This document shows positions 8,350-16,484 of a DNA stretch of 64,000 nucleotides, piece after piece (position 1 is the stretch's first letter; each line of letters starts with the position of its first letter). The notes beneath the pieces are model-generated. The model was not told the origin of the DNA and did not search any database. It saw only the letters and a list, made by a program, of their open reading frames with translations. The translations under genes and the position numbers were made by a program. The DNA comes from JBHOQS01 sp042408875 (GTDB lineage Bacteria > Chloroflexota > UBA11872 > JBHOQS01): contig JBHOQS010000022.1 of the NCBI GenBank assembly GCA_042408875.1, forward strand, positions 372,001 through 436,000, in the 5' to 3' direction.

Positions 8350-9495
8350 TCAGTAGCAGGGCGGGATGGTGCGAGTGCTCACCGGCTGTGGCCGGTAGCG
8401 GTATCGGGCGTCCTCGAGCACCTCCAGGTGTAGGTCAGTGCCGATCCCCGGCTCAGAAGGCAGCTCGAAGGATCCATCTACCAGGCGCGCTGGATGGGTG
8501 GAGACTGCATCGCGCAGCTCTCGCTCGTACTCGATCTCTTCTAGGATCAGGAAGTTCGGGATGGCAGCGCATAGGTGAATGGACATCAGCGTAGCGATAG
8601 GACCGCTGGAGTTATGCGGCGCTACAGGGACGTAGTAGGTGTCCGCCAGCGCGGCGATCTTCCGCACCTCAGTAATGCCGGCGGCGTGGATGAGGTCGGG
8701 CTGGATAATGTGAGCACCCTGGGCCTCGAGTAGCTCGCGAAACTCCCAGCGGGTGAGCAGACGTTCGCCGGTGGCGATGGGCACAGGTAGCTCGGCGCGC
8801 AGCTTCGCCATCACCGCTGGGTTCTCATACGGGACTGGCTCCTCGAACCAGTACGGCCGGTACGACTCCAGCGCCTTCGCAGCTAGCACCGCCTGGCGCG
8901 GTGTGAAGTACTCAGCGCACTCGATCATGATGTCCACCTCGGGCCCGGCCGTCTCCCGCACGAGGGCCATCACTTCACGCGCTCGTGCCAGGGCCCGGGC
9001 TTCGTTCTCCCGCAGCGCCTGGGGATCGAAAGGACTGAACTTGAAGGCCGTGAAGCCACGACGCAGAGCCTCCCTGACCTCAACGACGATCTGGTCGTTG
9101 GTCTTGGTAGGGAGGCGGTAGAGCCAGTGGCTGGCGTAGGCGCGCACCTGCTGCCGCAACGGGCCGCCCAGCAGGCGGTAGACCGGTACGCCGAGGCGCT
9201 TGCCTTCGATGTCCCAGAGGGCACACTCGAGGCCAGCGATGGCCGTATTGAGCACCGGCCCACCGCGCCAGCGCCAGGCGTGGTACATCCCATACCAGTG
9301 CGCCTCCACTCCAGCGGGGTCCTTGCCTATAAGGTAGCGCCCTAGCTCTTGAATAGCGATTTCTACCGCTTCGAGGCTGCCGTGGAGCGATGCCTCCCCC
9401 CAGCCGTACAACCCCTCATCGGTGGAGACTTTAATAAACATCCAGTTACGCCAATCGACCCAGTACTTGAATGTCTCGATGCTCGTGATCTTCAT
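8350..9495 (-). CDS. Enolase-superfamily dehydratase (mandelate racemase/galactonate dehydratase-like)
   Basis: 381 residues from ATG 9495 (MKITSIETF, the usual family start); ATG 9537 has a better ribosome site (AAAGGA) and is possible. The N-terminal capping domain is followed by a TIM barrel with IECAEYF, FEEPVP and ATGERL at the metal-ligand strands and VAPHNSSGP near the end. These fit acid-sugar dehydratases of the galactonate/gluconate group, which remove water from aldonic acids using Mg2+. The catalytic His usually found two residues after the first ligand (…HGRF) is Ala here (ECAEYF), so the substrate is uncertain. It probably serves sugar-acid catabolism. Confidence 0.8.
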   Translation of the reverse strand: MKITSIETFKYWVDWRNWMFIKVSTDEGLYGWGEASLHGSLEAVEIAIQELGRYLIGKDPAGVEAHWYGMYHAWRWRGGPVLNTAIAGLECALWDIEGKRLGVPVYRLLGGPLRQQVRAYASHWLYRLPTKTNDQIVVEVREALRRGFTAFKFSPFDPQALRENEARALARAREVMALVRETAGPEVDIMIECAEYFTPRQAVLAAKALESYRPYWFEEPVPYENPAVMAKLRAELPVPIATGERLLTRWEFRELLEAQGAHIIQPDLIHAAGITEVRKIAALADTYYVPVAPHNSSGPIATLMSIHLCAAIPNFLILEEIEYERELRDAVSTHPARLVDGSFELPSEPGIGTDLHLEVLEDARYRYRPQPVSTRTIPPCY

Positions 9496-9626
9496 CGCGG
9501 TAGTGCTTCTTCTCTTCTCGCTATGCCACTTCTTCATGCTTCCTTTGCCAGTGCTCGGCCGGACACCAACTGGCAACCCGCCGCGGGTCCGCGTTCACGG
9601 CACGGTGGTTGCCCGCTCGTCGCCAC

Positions 9627-10448
9627 CTACTCTGCTGCGGCAAGCACCCGTTGGATGATCTCCACAACGCCATCCTCGTGCACCGGGGGGACGACGAGAT
9701 GCGCCGCGGCCTGCACATCAGGCGGGGCGTTGCCCATAGCCACGGCGAGGCCGCTCTTCTCAAACATAGCGATATCCACGATGCCATCGCCGACGGCAAC
9801 CACACGCTCGCGGGGGATGCCCAGATGGGCGGCCAGCGCCTCCAGCGCGTCGCCCTTTGAAGCGCCCGGCGCAGTGACATTGAAAAACGTCAGCTCCGGG
9901 CGCTCGCGAGTGGTCGCCTCCCCGATGACGATGCCGTCCTGCCCCGCCAGTAGCCTGCGTACGCGCGCTCGTTCCTCCAGGCTCTCGCTGATCACCAGCA
10001 GCTTCGTCACCGGGCCGGAGGCAATCACCTCATCCAGGTTGGTCTCTCTCGCTTCGATGCCCAGGAGCCCTTCGTGCCAGCGGGCCAGGGCGGTGCGGCG
10101 CTCGACGGCGTGGCCGGCAGGTGTATATACCTCGATGTAAATGCCTGTGGCGCGACAGGCCGCGACCACCTGTCGGGCGGTCTCGGGCGGCACCGCGCGG
10201 TGCCACACTGGCGCGGGCTCGATGGGGATGCGCACCTCAGCGCCGCCGCAGAAGGCGTGCGGGGTGGTCAGCCCGAGAGGCGGCAGGAATGGCCGGCAGC
10301 CGTTGCAGGGGCGTCCGGTATTGAGCGCCAGCACGACCCCGGCAGCGCGGGCGCGCTCCAGCGCCGCCAGCACCCGCGGGCTGTAGGCACGCTCGGCACC
10401 CACCAGCGTGCCATCGAGGTCGAAGGCGATCAGGTCGTAGCGCCTCAT
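9627..10448 (-). CDS. HAD-superfamily hydrolase, Cof-type
   Basis: 273 residues. Motif I is FDLDGTLV near the N-terminus, motif II is ALNTGRP and the C-terminal motif IV is VGDGIVDIAMF; a C2B cap lies in between. Cof-type HAD phosphatases hydrolyse sugar phosphates, FMN or similar small phosphates in the cytoplasm. Its ATG overlaps the stop of the PHP gene (ATGA at 10445-10448), so the two are translated together. The shared operon suggests paired phosphatases of nucleotide or sugar-phosphate turnover. The specific substrate cannot be told. Confidence 0.85.
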   Translation of the reverse strand: MRRYDLIAFDLDGTLVGAERAYSPRVLAALERARAAGVVLALNTGRPCNGCRPFLPPLGLTTPHAFCGGAEVRIPIEPAPVWHRAVPPETARQVVAACRATGIYIEVYTPAGHAVERRTALARWHEGLLGIEARETNLDEVIASGPVTKLLVISESLEERARVRRLLAGQDGIVIGEATTRERPELTFFNVTAPGASKGDALEALAAHLGIPRERVVAVGDGIVDIAMFEKSGLAVAMGNAPPDVQAAAHLVVPPVHEDGVVEIIQRVLAAAE

Positions 10449-11341
10449 GGCGGCGAGCTCGCCGAACGTGATGGTGAACCCAAAGAAGCACCCCGCTGGC
10501 GATCCAGGGCGGCCTTGCGCTGCTCGAGCTGCGCCACTACATCAGGCGGCACATAGACGGAGCCGAGGTCGGCGCCCTCTTTGAGCGCCAGCCCGTGGAA
10601 GTCGCTGCCGCCAGTGGAGAGCAGCCCGTGGCGCTGCGCCAGTATGAGCAGGTGTACCACAGTCTCCTGGTCATAACCGGCGTAGTAGCACTCCAGTCCG
10701 GCCAGGCCTGCGCCAGCCAGCTCTGCCACCAGCGCCTCGTAGTCGGGGCTGAACGTCGGGTGCGCTAGCACCGGCACGCCACCAGCCTGGCGGATCAGCG
10801 CCACGGCTTCGGCCGGGGTGAGCTTGGTGCGCTCGACATATGCCGGCCCACCATGGCCGATGTACTTTTCGAAGGCTTCAGCAGGCGTCGCCACGTAGCC
10901 CTGCTCGACCAGCGCCTGAGCGATGTGGGGGCGGCCGATAGCGCCGCCCTGGGCCAGCTCCAGCACCCGCTCCCACGAAATATGCAGACCCAGAGCGGCC
11001 AGTTTCTCCACCATCAGCCGAGCGCGCGCCTCGCGCCCGCTGCGCTGGAGACTAAGCTGTCGTTGCAGGGCCTCGTTTGCAGTATCGATGAAGTAGCCCA
11101 GCACGTGCACCTCGCCCGCCGGCACGTCGGTGTTGATCTCCACGCCGGGGATCACCCGCAGCGGCGTGCCGGCCGCGGCCTCAAGCGCCTCGGGGATCCC
11201 CTCGGTTGAATCGTGGTCGGTGATGCCCAGCACTATCAGGCCGCGTTCGAGTGCAAGCTTGACCAGCTCGGCGGGGCGCAGCGTGCCATCGGAGGCGGTG
11301 GTATGGGCGTGTAGATCGACCTTGCTCACTGCCGGTTGCAT
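10445..11341 (-). CDS. PHP-domain phosphoesterase (RNase AM / nucleoside 3',5'-bisphosphatase family)
   Basis: 298 residues. It has the PHP metal signatures DLHAHTTASDGT, GITDHDST, IPGVEIN, VLAHP and GGSDFHG. The insertion with IGRPHIAQALVEQGY and the overall length match the YciV/TrpH family, whose studied members degrade 5'-phosphorylated RNA or dephosphorylate pAp-type nucleotides. The C-terminal ~30 residues are low-complexity (Ser/Arg/Pro). It is the first gene of a two-gene operon with the downstream HAD phosphatase. Confidence 0.83.
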   Translation of the reverse strand: MQPAVSKVDLHAHTTASDGTLRPAELVKLALERGLIVLGITDHDSTEGIPEALEAAAGTPLRVIPGVEINTDVPAGEVHVLGYFIDTANEALQRQLSLQRSGREARARLMVEKLAALGLHISWERVLELAQGGAIGRPHIAQALVEQGYVATPAEAFEKYIGHGGPAYVERTKLTPAEAVALIRQAGGVPVLAHPTFSPDYEALVAELAGAGLAGLECYYAGYDQETVVHLLILAQRHGLLSTGGSDFHGLALKEGADLGSVYVPPDVVAQLEQRKAALDRQRGASLGSPSRSASSPP

Positions 11342-11645
11342 TGCAGCCGGTATTGTGCCATAGCACAGGCTTACACCGCCACCCGGCCCGATGATGTGCC
11401 GTGCAGAGGCTTGAGCAAGGTGCTCATCTGTGTATTACAATGTAACAGCGAGTGCCGGATAGCCGGTGCAGCCGACAAGGCGGGTCGGGGACGAGTGCGC
11501 TGCAGGATGGTGCCTCCGGCTATGTCCGGTACTCCGGTACACTGGTACGGGTGACCGCTCCTGCCCGAGCAGGATCCTGGCGGTCCGCTCGCGTCACACC
11601 AGAGCCGCGTGGCAAGCGCTGGCGAGCATGAAGTAGGAGGGAATA
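11342..11645. other. Divergent intergenic region upstream of the first sugar-binding protein
   Basis: A 304-bp gap between the divergent PHP (-) and solute-binding (+) genes. It holds a weak promoter candidate for the + gene: TTGAGC at 11411-11416, a 19-bp spacer (long), then TACAAT at 11436-11441. Short CCGGTAC-like repeats lie near 11520-11550. No ORF is supported. Confidence 0.35.
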
Positions 11646-12980
11646 ATGCCGGGTGTCCGTTTGAGCAAGCGTATGCTGCTGTCACAATGCGCCACGGTCG
11701 TTCTGGTAGCTGCCTGTGCTCCAGGAGCCCGTCAGGGCGGCGGCGCTGCACCATCGCCGGAGAAGGTCTCCGGTACCATCGAGTTCTGGTATCCAACTGA
11801 TCCGCAGGGGGTGTCTGGCCAGGCCGTGCTGGAGCTGGTGAGCCGCTTTCAGCAGAAGTACCCCAAGATCACCGTCAACGGCACCTATACCCCGACCGGC
11901 GGCCAGCAACCGATGCTTGACAAGCTGACGGCAGCGATCGCCGGTGGCACTCCACCTGACATCGTGGACTTCGACCGCTTTCAGGTTCCGGCCTGGGCGG
12001 CGCAGGGCGCTTTTAACGACCTCACCGACCTGGCCAAGCGGGATGGCATCAAAGAGAGCGATTACTTCCCCTTCGCCTGGCGCGAGGCCAGCTATCGCGG
12101 TCGGCTGTACGCCCTGCCGTGGGACACCGATGCCCGCGCGCTCTACGCCAACACCACTGCCCTGGCAGACGCCGGCCTTGATCCGAAGAAGCGCCCGATG
12201 TCCTTTCCTGAGCTTGATACTATGACCGAGCGGCTGGCACGCACCGCTGAGGGGCGGATCACCCGCTTCGGGCTGATCCCCTGGCGCGGGCAGGGACGCA
12301 TCACCCTGTGGGGCTGGGCCTTTGGAGGTGAGTGGTACGACGAAAAGGAAGATAAAGTCACAGCAACCGACCCGAAGATCATCGCTGCGGCGGAGTGGAT
12401 GGCAAGCTACGCGCGCCGCTGGGGCTATGATGCTCTGACGGCGTTCCAGCAGGGGCTGGGCAGCCGCGAGAGCGATCCGTTCCTCACCGGCCAGATTGCT
12501 CTCCTGGCCGATGGGGACTGGCGGATGGCAGACTTCGCCCGCTACGGCCCGAACGTAGCGTACGATGTGTGGCCCTTCCCTACTGCCGACGGCAAGCCCT
12601 TCACCTGGGCCGGTGGCTGGAGCTATGTTATCCCCATGGGCGCCAAGAACGTGCCGGCTGCCTGGGAGATGGCCAAGTATTTCTGTGGGAAGGAAGGCCA
12701 GGACTACTACAACAAGGCCACCGCACATATCCCTACGCACGTGGAGGCGGCCAAGGATCCCTTCTACCGGCAGGATCCCCGCCACGCGGTCTTCATGGAC
12801 CTGATGCCGTACGCGCGCAGCCGCCCGCCCATCCCAGAGGGGCTGCTCCTCTGGCAGGAGCAGGCGCGGGCGCAGACAGACATCATCCAGCTCAAGCGCA
12901 CACCGCGCGAGGCCCTGGAGGAGCTTAACCGCGTCGTGAATCTGGAGATCGAGAAGCGCAAAGCCGCAGAAAAGAAATAG
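11646..12980 (+). CDS. ABC transporter sugar-binding lipoprotein (family 1), orphan
   Basis: 444 residues, with AGGAGGGAATA directly before ATG 11646. The signal peptide ends in the lipobox VAAC near residue 24, so the mature protein is a lipid-anchored binding protein outside the membrane. The rest has the family 1 solute-binding layout: IEFWYPTDPQG, a hinge around TPPDIVDFDRFQ, and FTWAGGWSYVIPMGAKN, typical of binding proteins for sugars or oligosaccharides. No permease or ATPase gene is adjacent, so it must partner with components elsewhere. The following methyltransferase gene starts 45 nt downstream without obvious coupling. Confidence 0.85.
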   Translation: MPGVRLSKRMLLSQCATVVLVAACAPGARQGGGAAPSPEKVSGTIEFWYPTDPQGVSGQAVLELVSRFQQKYPKITVNGTYTPTGGQQPMLDKLTAAIAGGTPPDIVDFDRFQVPAWAAQGAFNDLTDLAKRDGIKESDYFPFAWREASYRGRLYALPWDTDARALYANTTALADAGLDPKKRPMSFPELDTMTERLARTAEGRITRFGLIPWRGQGRITLWGWAFGGEWYDEKEDKVTATDPKIIAAAEWMASYARRWGYDALTAFQQGLGSRESDPFLTGQIALLADGDWRMADFARYGPNVAYDVWPFPTADGKPFTWAGGWSYVIPMGAKNVPAAWEMAKYFCGKEGQDYYNKATAHIPTHVEAAKDPFYRQDPRHAVFMDLMPYARSRPPIPEGLLLWQEQARAQTDIIQLKRTPREALEELNRVVNLEIEKRKAAEKK

Positions 12981-13025
12981 CGGGGCTCACAGGGCCTCGG
13001 TATTCCCGACCAGGACGCGTGCCAG

Positions 13026-13613
13026 ATGTCCCGCTCACGCGTGCTGCACTTCTACACGACGCTGCTGGAGCGGTATGGTGCCACGCCGCAGGGGCTGGGG
13101 TGGCCCGACGCCGAGGACCAGCAGTATCGCTTCCGGCTCTTGCTCGAGCATATTGAGCGGGAGGGCACGCTCCTGGACTGGGGCTGTGGCTTCGGCGACC
13201 TCAGCGTGCACTGGCCGGGCGAGTACATCGGCTATGACTGGCATCCACAGATACAGGCCATTGCGCGGCGGCGCTACCCCCGGGCCCGCATCGTGGACCG
13301 CCCGGAGCCGGCCGACTGGGTGGTGGCTTGTGGGGTGTTCAACCTGCGCGCTGGCGAGAAGTTCACGCGTCCTACGCTGCGAGAGATGTGGGCGCTGTGC
13401 CGCCGCGGCATCGCCTTCAACATGCTCTCGGCAAAGTGCAGCCACCAGCACCGGACGTACCTGTACCACGACCCCGACGACATGCTGGCCTTCTGCCGCC
13501 GCGCTATGTCCCCCCACGCCGAGCTCTACGAAGACGCTCGCTTGGACGAGTTCATCATCGTGGTGCGCCGCACTCCCCTGGCTGCGAGACAGCCCAAGGC
13601 CGAGTGCACCTAG
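13026..13613 (+). CDS. Small class I SAM-dependent methyltransferase-like protein
   Basis: 195 residues. Motif I is LLDWGCGFGDLS (the SAM-binding glycine loop), followed by an acidic residue at the end of the next strand (YIGYDW) and a later ADWVVACGVFNL resembling motif IV. No targeting signal. It lacks a good ribosome site, so the start is only the first ATG. The substrate is unknown. The C-terminus overlaps the convergent epimerase gene by 4 nt. Confidence 0.65.
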   Translation: MSRSRVLHFYTTLLERYGATPQGLGWPDAEDQQYRFRLLLEHIEREGTLLDWGCGFGDLSVHWPGEYIGYDWHPQIQAIARRRYPRARIVDRPEPADWVVACGVFNLRAGEKFTRPTLREMWALCRRGIAFNMLSAKCSHQHRTYLYHDPDDMLAFCRRAMSPHAELYEDARLDEFIIVVRRTPLAARQPKAECT

Positions 13614-14395
13614 CTGCCGGCAGCACCTTCGATCTCTGCGGCATACTCCTCGGCGTTGTCCTCGGGCTGGTAGCCGAGCAGCTCCTGCGCGCTGGAGATA
13701 TCCCAGTAGCGGCGGGTGTTGCCCGAGATGCAGTACACGATGGCGAAGCGTATAGGCGATTCAAGCGCCCGCCAGCAGAGCTGTGCCGTATCGCGCGGGC
13801 TAGACCACGTCGAGAGCGCCCGCACGCTGGTGGGCCTTGGCAGGAACGAGCCAATGCGCAGGCAGATAATCGAGATACCGAAGGCATCCGAGTAGTAACG
13901 TCCCAGCGCCTCACCGAACGCCTTGCTCACACCATAGTAGCTGTCCGGCCGCACCGGCAGATCGGGCGTGGTGTACACCTTCTCGATCTCGTACCAGCCG
14001 GTAACGTGATTGGTCGAGGCAAATACGATCTTCGGCACGTTGTTCAGCCGGGCGGCCTCGAAGACGTTATACGTGCCGATGATGTTGGCGTTCAGCACCT
14101 GCTCCCAAGTCGCGCGGCCGCTCGGGTTCGCCGCCATGTGAATAATGGCGTCCACGTCCTCGCAGGCTTTCTTCACCGCTTCCAGGTCCTCCAGGTTGCA
14201 GACGATGACCTCGTCGTCGCCCTGCGCTGGCAGGACCGTATGGTGGTACATCAGCCGCAGCGCATAGCGATCGGGGAAGCGCTCGCGAAAGTAGTCGGCC
14301 ACGAACTTGCCGATGCGCCCGGCCGCGCCGGTGATCAACACCTTCTTGCGCTGCGCGCTCTGCAGATGAAGCGATGATGCATTTGTCTGGGTCAA
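13610..14395 (-). CDS. NAD-dependent epimerase/dehydratase, uronate-dehydrogenase-like
   Basis: About 261 residues. It has an extended SDR fold with NAD-binding VLITGAAGRIG, DAIIHMAANPSG and the catalytic YxxxK in YYGVSKA. This pattern (GAAGRIG, HMAAN, YGVSK) is typical of uronate dehydrogenases, which oxidise galacturonate or glucuronate to the aldarate lactone; the neighbouring enolase enzymes and glucarate dehydratase fit such a pathway. The start is uncertain: TTG 14395 has GGTGAGG 6 nt upstream, GTG 14407 and positions up to 14482 are alternatives. Residues around 190-215 (LSTWSSPRDTAQ) look normal, so the gene appears intact. Confidence 0.75.
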   Translation of the reverse strand: MTQTNASSLHLQSAQRKKVLITGAAGRIGKFVADYFRERFPDRYALRLMYHHTVLPAQGDDEVIVCNLEDLEAVKKACEDVDAIIHMAANPSGRATWEQVLNANIIGTYNVFEAARLNNVPKIVFASTNHVTGWYEIEKVYTTPDLPVRPDSYYGVSKAFGEALGRYYSDAFGISIICLRIGSFLPRPTSVRALSTWSSPRDTAQLCWRALESPIRFAIVYCISGNTRRYWDISSAQELLGYQPEDNAEEYAAEIEGAAGS

Positions 14396-14482
14396 GGCTT
14401 GCCTCACCAGGGAGTAGTTATCGGCACGCCCCCGGCGTGCCACGTACGGGGGAGTATACGAGCCGCACGGCAGGCCGGTCAA

Positions 14483-14825
14483 CCATCTCGTCTTCGTTAC
14501 CTTGCTCTTCGAGCAGCTCTCTCCTCGCGGTAGAGATGACGGTCAACGGATTTGGAGAACGAATTAACGAATTAAACGGATGGTTTCGCCTCCGGCAATG
14601 GGTTCGCCGGAAGCGGACGCGTCATCGCCGGGAGGGGTCCTGTTCTTGAGCATCCGTGCAACTGTGCCCGAAATCCGTTGATCGCTTCCCCGTTCACACC
14701 GCCGCACTGGCTGCTACGCCTCATGGTATGATGCCTGCGCCGGGCCGCGCGGTCCGATCCTGGGCCAGTTTGCTAGAGCGGGCGCAGGCACGGCCAGCAT
14801 CACTCTCGACTGGAGGCACGCAGGC
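14483..14825. other. Intergenic region with repeats upstream of an enolase-family gene
   Basis: About 340-430 bp with no supported ORF. It holds one copy of the dispersed 22-bp element (14545-14566), an 8-bp tandem duplication AACGAATT (14558-14573) and a possible TATGAT -10 box near 14725. The rest shows nothing recognisable. Confidence 0.4.
14545..14566 (+). repeat. Dispersed 22-bp element, copy 1
   Basis: AACGGATT, four variable bases, then GAACGAATTA. Related copies occur at 45550-45571 (minus strand, 19 of 22 identical) and 61850-61871 (18 of 22 identical), all between genes. An 8-bp tandem duplication of AACGAATT overlaps its right end. Confidence 0.55.
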
Positions 14826-15965
14826 GTGAAGATCGTAGACGTCGTCATCGAACGGTTCCGCTACAAGTCGCGCATCGTCCGTGACGCAGAAGGGCACGCC
14901 CATCCCGGCCCTGAGCACGATGCGGTGCAGAGCTTGCTCCGCATCGTTACCGACGAGGGGGTGGAGGGCTACTACTTCGGCGCTGGCAACGCGGAAGCAA
15001 TCCAGCATATCGTCAAGCCGGCGCTGATCGGCGAAGACCCCTTCTACCGCGAGAAGATCTGGCAGCGGCTCAAGGAGTGGCAGCGGCTGCACATCGGCGT
15101 GCTGTCCGACCGCGTGCTCGGCGCCGTGGATATGGCCCTGTGGGACCTCGCCGGGCGCTATCTCAACCAGCCGGTGTACAAGCTGCTCGGCGGCTATCGC
15201 GACAAGGTCAAGGCCTATGCCAGCACAATGTGCGGGGATGAGCTTGAGGGTGGTCTGAATACACCGGAAGCCTACGCCAACTTCGCTGAGCAGTGCAAAC
15301 GTCGCGGCTACACTGCCTTTAAGCTGCACACCTGGATGCCACCCATTCCCTGGGCACCTGATCCGAAGAAAGACGTCGCAGCCTGTCGGGCGGTGCGCGA
15401 GCGCGTGGGCGATGACATGGTGTTGATGCTCGACTGTTACCATAACTATTCACGTGAAGAGGCGCTCTACATCGGCCGCGAGCTGGAGAAGCTGAACTTC
15501 TTTTGGATCGAGGAACCGATGGACGAGCACAGCATCTCGTCGTATGTGTGGCTCACCCAGCAGCTTGACATCCCGGTGGTGGGGCCAGAGACGGCGGAGG
15601 GCAAGATGTACACCCGTGCTGAATGGATCGTGCGCGGGGCGTCGGACATTAGCCGCGGCGGTGTAATGGATGTGGGTGGCATCACGCCCTTGATGAAGAT
15701 CGCCCACCTGTGCGAGTCATTCGGCGTACGGATGGAGGTGCACGGTGGTGGGCCGGGCAATCTCCACGTCCTATGCGCCATGGGTATCCCCGGCGAGTAC
15801 TACGAGCGTGGGCTGCTGCATCCCTTCCTCGATTATGAAAGCCAGACTCCGTGGCTGAACGAGATCGTGGACCCCATGGACAGCGAGGGATACGTCCACG
15901 TCTCGCAAAGACCCGGCCTAGGCTGGGATATCAACTGGGACTACATTCGCGAGCACCGGGTGTAG
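14826..15965 (+). CDS. Mandelate racemase/muconate lactonizing enzyme family protein
   Basis: 379 residues from GTG 14826, with GGAGG about 10 nt upstream. Enolase-superfamily barrel: AFKLHTW at the second strand, then metal-ligand strands LDCYHNY, WIEEPM and GPETAEG, and EVHGGG toward the end. All three acidic ligands are present, so it should be an active Mg2+-dependent acid-sugar dehydratase or racemase. It follows a divergent uronate-dehydrogenase-like gene and probably belongs to the same sugar-acid catabolic set. The exact substrate is not readable; the closest annotated group would be MR-type dehydratases. Confidence 0.8.
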   Translation: MKIVDVVIERFRYKSRIVRDAEGHAHPGPEHDAVQSLLRIVTDEGVEGYYFGAGNAEAIQHIVKPALIGEDPFYREKIWQRLKEWQRLHIGVLSDRVLGAVDMALWDLAGRYLNQPVYKLLGGYRDKVKAYASTMCGDELEGGLNTPEAYANFAEQCKRRGYTAFKLHTWMPPIPWAPDPKKDVAACRAVRERVGDDMVLMLDCYHNYSREEALYIGRELEKLNFFWIEEPMDEHSISSYVWLTQQLDIPVVGPETAEGKMYTRAEWIVRGASDISRGGVMDVGGITPLMKIAHLCESFGVRMEVHGGGPGNLHVLCAMGIPGEYYERGLLHPFLDYESQTPWLNEIVDPMDSEGYVHVSQRPGLGWDINWDYIREHRV

Positions 15966-16069
15966 ACAGACCCAGCCCCGCGGCGTGGGCCGCAGGGCTG
16001 GCCGGGCTCCCAGCAGGCAGCGCTCAAGCCACCCGACCGAGCGTGCTCTCGCCCCAGCTCGCTGTGACG

Positions 16070-16099
16070 CCCCCCCTCCCGCAGCGCGGGAGAGGGGGG
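16070..16099. terminator. GC-rich REP-like hairpin between convergent genes
   Basis: CCCCCCTCCCGC pairs with GCGGGAGAGGGGG around a 3-nt loop, with one bulged A. It sits between the enolase-family gene (+) and the small acidic protein gene (-), where it could stop transcription from both sides. Related hairpins occur at 42717-42851 and 56122-56153. Confidence 0.5.
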
Positions 16100-16115
16100 A
16101 GGTGGTGAAGGCCCG

Positions 16116-16391
16116 TCACTCCACGCGGATCTCGGACGTGCGCCGCGTGCGAGTCTCTTCTTCCTCGCTCCGCTCCATCCGCTCGATAGCCTCGTCGATC
16201 AGGCTGCGGAAGGCCAGCAGCATCTCCTTCTGGGCATTCCGCAGATGCTGGCGGAACTCGCTCATGTCGACCAGACGGATGCGCGGTGCCTCGATCTCGA
16301 TCCGGAAGAGCGGCTCGCGTTCACGCCTGTGCGCCTCGGCCTCCCCGCGCACCCGTTCGCCTTGCTCCTCGCCACCGGCATGCACATCCAT
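16116..16391 (-). CDS. Small charged helical protein, partner candidate of ArsA-Hsp20
   Basis: 91 residues from ATG 16391, which has a perfect AGGAGG 8 nt upstream. The sequence is highly charged. Residues ~1-28 are Glu/Arg-rich, a beta-like stretch LFRIEIEAPRIRLVD follows, then a long amphipathic helix (FRQHLRNAQKEMLLAFRSLI DEAIERMER) that could form a coiled coil. No signal peptide or known domain. It lies downstream of and on the same strand as the ArsA-Hsp20 ATPase, 93 nt away, so co-transcription is likely. I do not recognise the family; a role as adaptor or client of the ATPase is only an inference. Confidence 0.7.
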   Translation of the reverse strand: MDVHAGGEEQGERVRGEAEAHRREREPLFRIEIEAPRIRLVDMSEFRQHLRNAQKEMLLAFRSLIDEAIERMERSEEEETRTRRTSEIRVE

Positions 16392-16484
16392 GGCGTCTTC
16401 CTCCTGTACCCTCGTCGCATAGCCTCGACGCAATGCTATCAGGAGGCGCAGCCTCCTGCGACCCCACCGGCTGCGCCGCCAAGT

